Source: Takakia lepidozioides (Eukaryota; Streptophyta; Takakiopsida; Takakiales; Takakiaceae). Taken from it: a stretch of 60,000 nucleotides of DNA. A program made the position numbers and the translations under genes. This document shows positions 13,019 to 22,599 of the stretch, piece after piece. The notes below the pieces were generated by a model. That model worked only from the letters and a program-made list of their open reading frames with translations, did no database searches and was not told where the DNA came from. The stretch's first letter is position 1; every line of letters starts with the position of its first letter. The DNA is taken from contig CM060733.1 in NCBI GenBank assembly GCA_030704615.1, forward strand, positions 32,676,001 through 32,736,000, written 5' to 3'.

Positions 13019-14911
13019 GACAATAGGAATAATCTAAGAACTTAATGGACGTTTGTGATCTGACGGTACTTTCGTCGGATTTGCAACGTGGGCTTAGCGT
13101 TTCTTTTATATTTACATTGTAGCACAAGTGACATCCATGAGAACCTTAGAGGAGCACATATGGCGCTTGTACAAAATACATAGTCGAAATGGATGGCGAT
13201 AATATGATATTTTGAATGGGTGTTGGGCGAATGAACCTAAAACCTAGTAGACTTGCTGAGGCGAAAAACCCAGAATTGACATAGTAAATTGGAGGCTCTC
13301 AACATGGAGACTAGGCAGAAATTATGGCAAACACCACAAAAAAAATAAAAATTTAAACCACCATTCATAAGTACAAAACCTTAGCATTTCAGTCAATCTA
13401 CAATATAAGTGACCCTGGCCCAAAAAGACCCTGCCTAATGCTACATGGCACATAGAGAAGAAGTATCAATGTTTGCAAAGCTCTTGGGAATACAAATAAA
13501 ATTACCAAGTAACTTGGATCACAAAGATTGTAAATAGTCATGAAGATTATATGTCACGACACATTACAGATGTTTACAGACGTTGTAGGGTTCTTTTTTC
13601 TAAACTTGCTGACATGTGTCCTTTCATCCCAAAAAAAATGAATAAGTGACATTCTCATTCTGTTTTGTAAACCTCTGCCCCCGTTTGATTATCATCCTCC
13701 TCTACAGTCACCCTTTTGCCCTCCTCCGCAGCCACCTTTTTCATATTTAGGAACTTTATCATCCAAACCAGGTTTCTATTGAAAAAATGTGGAATTGAAA
13801 ACACCAGGTCGAAAAAAAATATATAGACGCCTCCCAAAGGTAGCGTAAATTATGGTGTTTCTTCACCACAAGGGCTACTGCCTTCCAGCTGAAAAGTGGA
13901 CACCTTCACGACACACCAAATTGTGGTTTGAACCCACAACCACATCCAATGTGATATGTGCCCATTACCACTCGGCTACATGCTGGTTGTCCACCAGGTC
14001 AAATGGCTACCAAGGGAGTTCTCTACCGCTAAGCTACCCATACACATGTTGCAAATCCATCACTACAAAGTCTATCTATACAAACTAAACTTACCTATAT
14101 ATATATATATGTAGAAAAATGGGCAGCATAGCTGGCTCCACGTCCTCCTGCCCATTTGGAACGGGGCGATGTCCTGTAGGTGGTCGGTGGGATCGGCTCC
14201 TCTGGTGTAAATTGCCTTCATTCAAAATGGCGCCATGTGCCTCCTTCTTGCTGCCCCTATGGCGAATGGTGGGCCCACCAGATCAGCTTTTTGCGCGCAT
14301 TTTTCAGCCTCATTTCCCTTTGCCCTGTAGCCAAGACCTACTCGAGGTCGAAATCTGGCGATTATTCGCCACTAAAAGAATGACTGCCTCGGCTCCTCCA
14401 GCCGGGCCCCCTGTCAAATCCTCCCCACCCCTTCTTTCCTCGGTTTCACTATTAAATACTTAGGAAACCAAGTGGGTTGCAAGCTGTGGTGGGTAGTGTG
14501 ATGGTAAGGTGATAGCATTGCAGGTGGGGAGATTCAGGGCTTGATTCTTGATGGGAGGGGCTTGTAGTGGGACCCCGGTTGGTGTAACCCTCTGTAACCC
14601 CGGTTAGTCCATTTTATACTTAACCAAATTTGGACTTGGTCAATTTTCGAGACCAAGTGTGAGTTACCCAGAGTGGAGTTACACTACACTCCATTCTGTG
14701 TCATCCCGAGTGGAGTTACACTCCATTCCGTGTAACCTCGAGTGGAGTTACACACCTCGTCGTGTAACCCCGTCTCGAGTTTACACTCTTTCAGTTCCAT
14801 GTCACTCTCAAGAGAGGGTGGGGAAGATTTGACATGCCAAAAATCGGCATACCATCCTGTCAGAGGTTGCACGTGTGCATTAAGTTCTTACTTTATTCCT
14901 ATTATCTTCCC
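13019..14911. mobile_element. Inverted-repeat element, copy A (interrupted)
   Basis: The left end at about 13019-13048 (ACAATAGGAATAATCTAAGA) and right end at about 14878-14911 (GCATTAAGTTCTTACTTTAT) are inverted copies of each other and match the ends of copies B and C. Conserved internal sequence (CCCTGTCAAATCCTCCCCAC, CACTATTAAATACTTAGG) resumes only at about 14385, so roughly 1.3 kb of unrelated DNA, including a SINE-like stretch, sits inside. The right half holds GTTACACTCC-type repeats and a tRNA-like segment at about 14488-14570. No transposase is encoded, so it is non-autonomous. Confidence 0.65.
13843..13998 (-). mobile_element. tRNA-derived SINE-like element, copy 1
   Basis: On the minus strand TAGCCGAGTGGTAATGGG resembles a pol III A box, and GTGGGTTCAAACCAC a B box about 30 bases later. 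The body (AAGGTGTCCACTTTTC-like, ending ACACCATAATTTAC) matches the plus-strand copy at 46935-47085 over roughly 140 bp. A second tRNA-like head (GGGTAGCTTAGCGGTAGAGA) lies just beyond, at about 14015-14045 on the minus strand. Confidence 0.6.
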
Positions 14912-16290
14912 TCATTGAGCTAACAGAGCAAATTCCTGAAGTACCTTTTAAAGGAATATTTAGACAGGAGAGAGATGAAGTGATTTCAGCAAGACAGGAA
15001 AGAAACTTTAGCATCCAGCATTTCTACTGAACAGACCGCGAGGAAAAGAGAGATTGGCAAGTTCTGCAATGTCGGACTTGTAATGTCATGAGGATGTTAG
15101 ATGCCTTGCACAGAGTAGAGGCAGTTTGGATTACAGGGACCCAAACTGTGTCCAACCCCATTAACACAAATAACCTGTGGAACACTTTGTGCCTTGTAAT
15201 TTTGAAGACTTCAGAGCAACAATTTATCTGGGGAAAAGCCGCTCGGGAAGCAGAGACTCCTCACAGAGCCTAACACTGATCAGCACCAAGACTCATGATT
15301 ATGCGACTTGATTTGAAATCCTTGAGAGAGAGTGAGAGATTACCAGTGTACTAACACATCAAACACCGCAAGTTAAGAATTCTGCTAAAAAGAAACAGAC
15401 CGAGTTTCTAACAGTCACACATTGACCTTGAAATCTAACCTCTAGAAAAAGATCCGAGTCCCTCATGTCACAACCGAGCCATTCAGCCGCGCAGCTGTTC
15501 TTGCATGGGGCATCCCTACTCTTGACTGTCTGGTTTGCTCCACCCGAGAAACCTCTCAAGGGCGAGTCAATTTGGCCTACTTCTCAATTCTTGCGTATCG
15601 ACGTCTTCCTTCCACTCCCTATTTGGTGTGCTTTTCTGCGGTTGAGACTGATTCCTCTCGAGACCCCCTCTTGCCACCATCCGGCTAGTTGCATAACCCA
15701 TCCTCTTACAACCATGGGGAAGGAAGACATCGAATCTATGTATAAGTTCTTGTGCCCCCTGAGAAGCTCCAGCACCCTCGCCATCACCTCTTGAAAAGTT
15801 CCATTTCTATGCTCTGTATTCCCCCAGTAGCTGCACAAACTCGTTCTTCTCCGAGTCATCGAATTGCATCCTGACCGCGTTGAGATAAAGCATGCAACGC
15901 CGACTGTGGGCATATATAAGTGTGCATCATGCGCAGGAAGATCAGCAGAGACAGCACTAGCTCCTGCCATGCTCCCCTCCATCGTCTCTCCCCAAGACAC
16001 CTTGAACTTTCTCCCACCTTATATATAGCTCTATGTAGCTCTTCTGAACGATAGGCTTTAATTTTAATCCAAAAAAACCCGCTTCGAGATTCATGTACTA
16101 CAGCTGCAATTTCACTCTTCTCTCTTTGCTCACATTTCTGGGGATTTCTGGTACAGATATCTTCAAGGAGAAGTTTGTGAACTGCCCCCAACTCCAATAG
16201 CTACTTACTGAAAGTGTAAATTTTGCTGAACATGGCTCGGAGCATTTGTCACATACCCCGTACTTCTGGACACATTGTTCTCTTTCCGTA
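14912..16290. other. No gene recognised
   Basis: Long open frames on the minus strand (for example 16000-15584) show no known motif. TATATATA-like stretches at about 15912 and 16021 could be promoters, but no gene follows that I can identify. Confidence 0.3.
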
Positions 16291-16357
16291 GCAGTCGAGA
16301 GCAGCTTGCTCGCCGCATAGCCGCCTCCTGATTAGCCCTGAGGAGGCTGGCTATGAC
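16291..16357. repeat. Diverged copy of the fold-back core
   Basis: GAGCAGCTTGCTCGCCGCAT followed by TAGCCGCCTCCTGATTAGCC and GAGGAGGCTGGCTATG matches the interior of the inverted-repeat element at 17171-17269, in the same orientation. The flanking 21-bp arms are missing here. Confidence 0.7.
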
Positions 16358-16770
16358 GCGATAGCGTAGCTCCACATACGGAGCCCTACTACAGGCCACC
16401 AGCGCCCCGACCACCGCCCGTAGACCCCATCTGCTTAAGCATCCTGCGCGATGTAGACTACGGGCAATCGATATTGGACAATGCAGGACCAATGCGATTA
16501 TGATTTACGACCTACCATACGTACACAGCCACAAATAGACAAGCGGGGAATAAGCCGAGCGAAACACAAAACTAGTGCAAAGAAACCATAAAAGTTTATT
16601 AGGTAGGTTAAAAGTGGGCAGGTCGGTAGCGTCTTGCAAGCTGCCCTCTACTGCTACGTCAGATAGTGCCTGCGTGTCGCCCTGCTACCCTTAATGCCGC
16701 GGCTCGGTATATACGGAGCTCTTACTATTAACAGTAGCAAGGCTCTTCGCAGCCACTATCTAGTCCATAA

Positions 16771-16950
16771 CCGGTTTTGGGATGAGTTTCGCCGACGTGT
16801 CATGTGATTATTGGCTCTGAGGACGCTGAATATAACCCATATTCTTTGCCCTTCACGTTTAATCGGTTCTAGATGATTTTCGCCGATGTGTCAAGTTGTT
16901 ATTGGCTTTGAGGACGCTGGAATATAACCCATATTCTTCGCCTTCAAATT
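16771..16950. repeat. Two-copy direct tandem duplication, about 90 bp
   Basis: Both units contain TTTCGCCGA(C/T)GTGTCA, TTATTGGCT(C/T)TGAGGACGCTG and AATATAACCCATATTCTT. They start with related CCGGTTTT/TCGGTTCT phrases, and a third CCGGTTT closes the block. Confidence 0.75.
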
Positions 16951-17100
16951 TGACCGGTTTAGCCTATCAAGGTAATCAATCAATCTTGATTGATCTGACG
17001 ATGCACGAAGGATTTTAAGAAATGGACGACACAAATGGGAACGATCTAACGGCTCAACTGATCCGAAAACTGGTTATGTCAGGTAGCCGGTGCAAGGAGC

Positions 17101-17152
17101 GGCTGTAATGTGGGCTCCCGCGGCTCGACTATTTAGGGCCCACATTACAGCC
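17101..17152. repeat. Perfect 15-bp inverted repeat (hairpin)
   Basis: Arms GGCTGTAATGTGGGC (17101-17115) and GCCCACATTACAGCC (17138-17152) are separated by 22 bases. Flanking AGGTAGCCGGTGC and GCACCGGTTACCT extend the symmetry imperfectly, so this may be a small fold-back element whose outer arms overlap the next one. Confidence 0.85.
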
Positions 17153-17170
17153 GGTAACCACGTTCCTCGC

Positions 17171-17269
17171 ACCGGTTACCTAGTCCATAGCAGTTGAGAG
17201 CAGCTTGCTCGCCGCATAGCTGCCTTCTAATTGGCCCTGAGGAGGCCAGCTATGGACTAGGTAACCGGT
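17171..17269. mobile_element. 99-bp fold-back element with perfect 21-bp terminal inverted repeats
   Basis: ACCGGTTACCTAGTCCATAG plus C (17171-17191) is exactly inverted at 17249-17269. The core has its own weaker symmetry (CATAGCTGCC and GGCCAGCTATG) and recurs at 16291-16357. It is too short to encode protein. It resembles a MITE. Confidence 0.8.
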
Positions 17270-17288
17270 GAGAGTGACAGTCATCCAT

Positions 17289-17370
17289 GCGCAGCTCGGT
17301 TATCGATTTTTTACATCCATGTATAGCCCAGTTATCGATATTTTACATCCATGCACAGCCAGGTTATCAA
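17289..17370. repeat. Short tandem repeat, about 31-bp unit
   Basis: Three units contain AGCTCGGTTATCGATTTTTT, AGCCCAGTTATCGATATTTT and AGCCAGGTTATCAAAT, separated by ACATCCATG. Confidence 0.75.
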
Positions 17371-17763
17371 ATCTGGTGAGGGCCGCATGTTACCGCCTGT
17401 ATACAGCGTGTCGTGCACCTAAGCATACAACATACATTGTTGTCCACCATACATTCTAAGCACACAATCATAGAAAGCTATGCCACAATCACCCCCCTAG
17501 CTGGTGATTAGGTCCCTCTAACACCGGATAGCTAACAAGTATTCATCTCAATAAGATCATCGCTTGGTCTTCAATCGTACATGTCCCAATTTTCTAAAGT
17601 GTATGGATCAAGAGGCCGGGTGCAAAGAGAGCCCCATCGTTAGTCGCCTGCCTGCGATCCATAATCTTCAATTGAGTATCCATGGCATTAAGCTCCCACC
17701 AGCTAGACCTTGGATCACTTGTCATGCCCACCATTGTCATGCCCACTACCTATGTCCAAGGCA

Positions 17764-18035
17764 TCATGGACACAACCATTCTTCACTAGAAACCTCCTCA
17801 AGTGGCGGTGTCAAGCATCCCATGTGCCACTCCCTTGAGCATTTGTCACACACTAGCATGGTCGCGGCACCACCAGCATGCCCATATAATATACAACGTA
17901 ATCCTGCAGGTACCATTGCAAGGTTGGGATCTATCCTCCTATCTACATGGGGAAGGTGACATGACGCACAATTGCGCACGTGGTTCTTCCATACCATGCC
18001 ATCTCAACCCTCCTGAAGGCAACACCTTCCGGACC
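17764..18035 (-). pseudogene. PHD finger at the end of the gypsy polyprotein
   Basis: After the integrase C-terminus (TLDVTAGRVILRVRKVLPSG) the frame shifts and continues NHVRNCASCHLPHVDRRIDP, then the finger: C-I-L-Y at the first ligand pair, LVCDKCSREWHMGCLTPPLE, and EEWLCP followed by a stop. This is the Cys4-His-Cys3 layout of a PHD finger, with the second ligand changed to Tyr and the last CxxC cut by the stop. PHD fingers read histone H3 tails. In an element this could guide integration, as the chromodomain does in chromoviruses; that is inference. Confidence 0.75.
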
Positions 18036-19193
18036 CTTAAAATCACACGTCCTGCTGTGACATCCAAGGTTGTAAGCGCTGTCTGCTGTAGATACACATA
18101 GTCCCCAGGGTGGAAACACCGAACACCTAGCCGATATCCTCCTCCACGTATAGTGACGTACCTCAATGTGTCTCGGTGTTGGGCAATAGCAAGGTTCTCA
18201 AAAGCCATAGGCATGACTCTCTTTGAACAACTCTGCCCGGTGGGCACATGCTTGTGTCCACATATCCGGATCATCAAAGTTGAGGATTACTGCAGTCTCC
18301 CTGTGAATAGATGCAGGCAAATCTGGCTCTCGGCCAAGACAAGGAAATAAGGCGAGAACGAGGCAAGTGATGCTTGCTTGCTAAACCTGTAGCCCATGGC
18401 CAACCAAGGTAGCTGAAGGTCCTAATCTCCCAAGTGTCCCTTCTACAAGCCATACTTGCACAAGCATCATCTGACTATTTGTACAACCCTATCTGCCATG
18501 CCATTAGCCTCGGGATGATCCCGAGAAGTAGTGCGGTGATCTATCAAGGCTTGCTTACACAAAGCCTGAAATTCCCCCAAGAACTCTCTCCCCCAGTCCA
18601 TGAGTACCTCGGCTGGAGCACCAAATTGGCTATGCACTCGATCTAAGAATGCATACGCAGTCCCCTCACTTGCCTTGTTAGGCAATGCTACCAGTTCAAT
18701 CCACTTGAAGAAATGTTCCACCATCACCAGTACATACTTGTTATGACGAATCGTTAGTGACAATGGGCCTACAAAGTCAAGACTCCAATGATAGCCCAAA
18801 CCCATAATGGGTAAATGATGCAATTGTGGAGTAGGTGCATTGAAAGAAGCCCGCACTCTATCGCACACCATGCACCTTACCACTAACTGTTGCACATCCG
18901 TGTGCATGCCCCGCCACCAGTACTCTGTCCTTGCAGCAAACTATGAGTGCGCCGCACCCCAAAATGTCCGAACTCTTCATGGGCATGGCGTACCAATCAC
19001 GCTCGTTGTGTTGGATGAGGCACAATCCTTACTCTTCCATCCTCCCATACTCGGAGTAGGTGAGTCCCCCCACTGAACCTCTTGGCTCGTTGTAGGATCC
19101 AATCTCTCTCCTTAGCAGTTACGCTGGTTGCTGTTTCTCCTGTACTAAGGTAGGCCAACACTGCGGCATCTTCATGCTGTCATGCGCATACAT

Positions 19194-19345
19194 ATCGCTA
19201 CACAACTACATCGCTATCCAAAACCACACAACACATGTGCACACCACACACTAGTATACCACTAGTCCAGCCACTAGTCCAACCACTAGGCTACAGCTAG
19301 TCAATCACTAGGCTGCCCACTATGGCAGTCACTAGTCCACACAAT
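19194..19345. repeat. LTR-like block, copy 1
   Basis: 152 bp, nearly identical to 20405-20557, with about three differences. Contains ATCGCTACACAACTACATCG and many ACTAG tetramers (CCACTAGTCCAGCCACTAGT). It abuts the integrase linker of copy A. Confidence 0.75.
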
Positions 19346-19594
19346 GATAAAGAATAAGAATACAAGCACAAGCTCATGCGAGCTCACAAAGCTGAAGCAT
19401 AAACTCATGCATATATAACTTCATCACTCAAATACAAGTCAAGCAAAGTGCACCCCACGCCATGGGGAATCCACACTACGGCGCCATAGCTAGGCGCGGT
19501 GAGGCTCAACTCGAGAAAGATGAGCCTCCCGCGCTTGCCGTGAAGATAACCACTCCAATATGTAAAAGCTAGCTATTTCCTAGCTAGTTTCACA

Positions 19595-20062
19595 CTAGTG
19601 GTAAAATAACTTGACAGCTGTCATGTCATCCATCGAGTAGCCATCCCATTTGCACAGGTAGTATGTGTTCAAACCAAATGCGTCAATAGAGATTTGAGTT
19701 TTGATACCTAAGATAGCTTCGATAATGAAGGCCTCAAGGTTGTCTTGGTTTATTGGATGGGGAGTAAGCGTCAAGGGGGATGATTGGTGATCTGCGGTGT
19801 ATGGGGTAGTGGTTGGTGGGGTAGAGGTGTGGTACCTAGGGATCAAATCAGAGGATGTAGGTGACGGCGGTTTACTATGCTTCATGGGTGTGGGTTGGCT
19901 GGAGAGATGAGAAAGAGGGGGAGATGGTAGTAGTTGTAATATTGAGGTTATCTTGAGATTTTTTGAGCATATGGAGAATAGATGCAGCTGGGGCTGTTCT
20001 ATATTCAGGGAGGAGATCTTGTTTGTTATGTGGAAAGAGTACGTGTGGGAAGTCGCAATCAA
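19595..20062 (-). pseudogene. Chromodomain-containing fragment of another chromovirus-type element
   Basis: A minus-strand frame with a Ser/Thr/Pro-rich middle (PSPPLSHLSSQPTPMKHSKP) ends in a chromodomain-like segment: EAFIIEAILGIK, then TYYLCKWDGYSMDD. This follows the Y-x-V-E-x-I-L ... Y-L-V-K-W-x-G-Y pattern. Chromodomains of this type sit at the C-terminus of integrase in chromoviruses and bind methylated histones. The usual Trp of the T-W-E motif is not present. It lies between the two LTR-like blocks, and no integrase precedes it. Confidence 0.5.
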
Positions 20063-20404
20063 GAGTGCAGGATGCGGAAGGATGACAAAAATAAACCGTC
20101 TATTGCTGCTTGTGGTTCATCCGCGTGTGGCGTATGAATACATGCGACAAGTAGTGGGTACTAATTCGTCAGTGGTGTTCGGGAACCATCTAAATATTAT
20201 GGTGTAGATTGGGGTTTGGACAGTGGGTGCTAAAAAAATGATCTTTGTTTTCTCAGGTGTTACGTTTGGGAGTTGTTCCCTTCCATTGACAGTTGTACAA
20301 TGTTTTAACACGTGTGGTTCCATATTGATCCAAAGACATTTTTTGTTCATCTGATAACCACCATGATATTGGGATTGGCCCAAGTGTCAATCCAGGGGTC
20401 AAGG

Positions 20405-20557
20405 CATCGCTACACAACTACATCGCTGTCCAAAACCACACAACACATGTGCATACCACACACTAGTATACCACTAGTCCAGCCACTAGTCCAACCACTA
20501 GGCTACAGCTAGTCAGTCACTAGGCTGCCCACTATGGCAGTCACTAGTCCACACAAT
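20405..20557. repeat. LTR-like block, copy 2
   Basis: Partner of 19194-19345 in the same orientation. It sits just downstream (minus-strand sense) of the integrase end of copy B, where a 3' LTR is expected. Neither copy shows clear TG...CA ends, so the true LTR boundaries are uncertain. Confidence 0.7.
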
Positions 20558-20559
20558 CG

Positions 20560-22599
20560 CCCCCCTAGCTGGTGCTTAGGTCCCTCTAAGTCCAGGTAGC
20601 CACAAGATGTGATAGTGACCATAGCCTCACTAAGTCCTCCACCACTATCCATACTACACTCAAACTCGATAGATCAAGAGGCCGGGTGCATGGCACAACC
20701 ATGTAGTTGAACCCTCAGAATAACACGCCCTGCAGTAACATCCAGAGTCGTAGGAGCAGTTTGCTGCAAATAAACATAGTCACCAGGGCTAAACCTCCGC
20801 ACCCCAGGACGATATCCTCCACCACGTATAGTGGCATACCTCAACGTATCACGGTGCTGTGCAATGACAAGGTTCTCAAAATCCATGGGTATGACTTTCT
20901 TGAACAACTCTGCACGCTGATCACATGCACGTACCCACACGTTTGGATCGTCAAGATTAAGGACTTGAGCAGTGTCCCTACGAATGGCTACAGGCAAATC
21001 CGGCTCTCGGCCAAAGAGAAGGAAATATGGTGAGAATGAGGTAAGTGATGCTTGTTTGCTGAACCTGTAGCCCATGGCTAACCAAGGAACCTGAAGATCC
21101 CAATCTCCTAGGTGTCCCTTTTGCAAGCCATACTTGCGCAAACCCCTCTTCACCGTCTGAACAACTCTCTCTGCCAAGCCATCGGCCTTATGATGAGAAG
21201 TGGTGCGGTGGTCTATCAAGGCTTTATCACACAAAGCCTGAAACTCCCCCAAGAACTCTCTCCCTTGGTCCGTGAGTACCTCAGCTGGAGCACCAAATCG
21301 GAATCCACTTGGAGAAGTGCTCCACCATCACCAACACATATCTGTGGTGGCGCATAGTCAGTGGCAACGGTCCTGCGAAGTCAAGACTCCACCTGTAGCC
21401 CAATCCCATGATTGGTAAAGGATGACAACTGTGGTGTAGGGGCGTTGAATGAAGCACGCACCCTGTCACACTGTCACACATGCACCTAGCCACGAACTGT
21501 TGCACCTCTGTATGCATACCACGCCACCAATACTGCCCCTGCAGTAAACTGTGAGTGCGTCGCACTCCAAAATGCCCCAACTCCTCATGGGCATGCCGCA
21601 CTAACCGTGCACGCTGTGTGGGGTGAGGCACAATCCTCACCCGACCATCCTCCCACACTCGAAGTAGGTGTACCCCCTCCCACTTGAACCTCTTGGCTCA
21701 TTGCAGGATCCGATCCCTCTCCCTGGCAGTCACAGTGGCTGCCGTGTCTCCCGTGCGGAGGTAGTCCAACACAGCCGAATCCTCATGTATATCTCTGGCA
21801 CCACCTAGCTCATCACTAGCCTCAGGGTCCTCAGACACTCCGTCTACAGTCATCCCTGTTGTAGGTCCAACCTGACCTCCCCGATGCCAAGATACACAAA
21901 AATGCAGATGCGTGCCATCCCGGCACCATCTCCTCCTCGTCCGTCTCACCATGCCACCGAGCTCCAGTGTCATCCTGCTGGCTCATGCATGGATTGCGAC
22001 TCAATCCATCCGCATCCCGATTGACCAAACCCGGTCGATGCAAAACCTGAAAGTCATACTCCTGGAGTATGAGTGCCCACCGTGCAAGCTTCCCCGTAAG
22101 CTTGTCTGACTCCATCAACCACTTGAGTGGTTGGTGATCCGTGACAAGGGTGAAAAGATTGCCGTATAGATAGCACCTGAAGTGTGCCACGGCCCACACT
22201 GTAGCTAAGCACTCTCCCTCATATGAGTTGTACTTAGCCTCTGCAGCGTTGTTCGAGCGGCTAGCATAAGCCACTACGAACTCTCTTCCCTCATCATCCA
22301 CTTGTGTGAGCACCGCTCCAAGCCCCAGCATGCTCCAATCCGTATGCAGCTGAAAGGGACGCCCCCTGATAGGTCGTCTCAGGATAGGCGCCGAGGTCAA
22401 CCTCACCTTGAGCTCTTGAAAAGCTCGCATCTTCCCACTGCCACTCCTGGTCTTGGTTTCCCTTTGCAATGGCACTAAATCCCTTGACAAACCGTCTATA
22501 ATAGTTTGCCAACCCCATGAAAGCTCGAACTCGGCTCACATCAGTGGGGCGTGGAATTTGTGCAATGGCCTCTACCTTAGTCTGATGTACCGAGGCCAT
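20560..22599 (-). mobile_element. Ty3/gypsy retroelement copy B, 5' truncated, PHD lost
   Basis: Starts inside reverse transcriptase (VRAFMGLANYYRRFVKGFSA, from 22599). RNase H follows: FQLHTDWSMLGLGAVLTQVD, NSYEGECLATVWAVAHFR and VTDHQPLKWLM. Next are the integrase zinc-binding module (HAHEELGHFGVRRTHSLL then VARCM), the core (YRWSLDFAGPLPL, VMVEHFSKWI), the tail VVQTVKRGLRKYGL and PGDYVYLQQTAPTTLDV. It stops at VILRV followed by out-of-frame residues: the 400-odd bases that encode the PHD finger in copy A are missing, and both copies resume at GATCAAGAGGCCGGGTGCA. A few indels and stops, for example near 21300 and 21470, make it non-functional. Gag, protease and the RT active site are absent. 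Confidence 0.9.

Larger units (their letters stand above)
17493..19345 (-). mobile_element. Ty3/gypsy retroelement copy A, deleted, with PHD-finger tail
   Basis: The minus-strand order is an LTR-like fragment (19345-19194), then a linker to integrase, then integrase, a C-terminal domain, a PHD finger and a 3' region. Integrase is seen as GYHWSLDFVGPL, VLVMVEHFFKWIELVALPNK and VLMDWGREFLGEFQALC, with D, D and E candidates. The C-terminal part has HRDTLRYVTIRGGGY and PGDYVYLQQ (GPY/F-like). Reverse transcriptase and RNase H are absent: the LTR-like block joins directly to sequence that in copy B follows RNase H. Several frame changes and stops show it is dead. The 3' sequence (CCCCCTAGCTGGTG, 17493) also occurs next to the LTR-like block of copy B (20560). 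Confidence 0.85.

Noticed and set aside
15584-16000. 138-codon minus-strand frame
   Set aside because: No recognisable domain, splice context or homology known to me. Length alone is not enough.
17268-17459. Plus-strand frame with repeated phrases
   Set aside because: Translation of the 31-bp tandem repeat.
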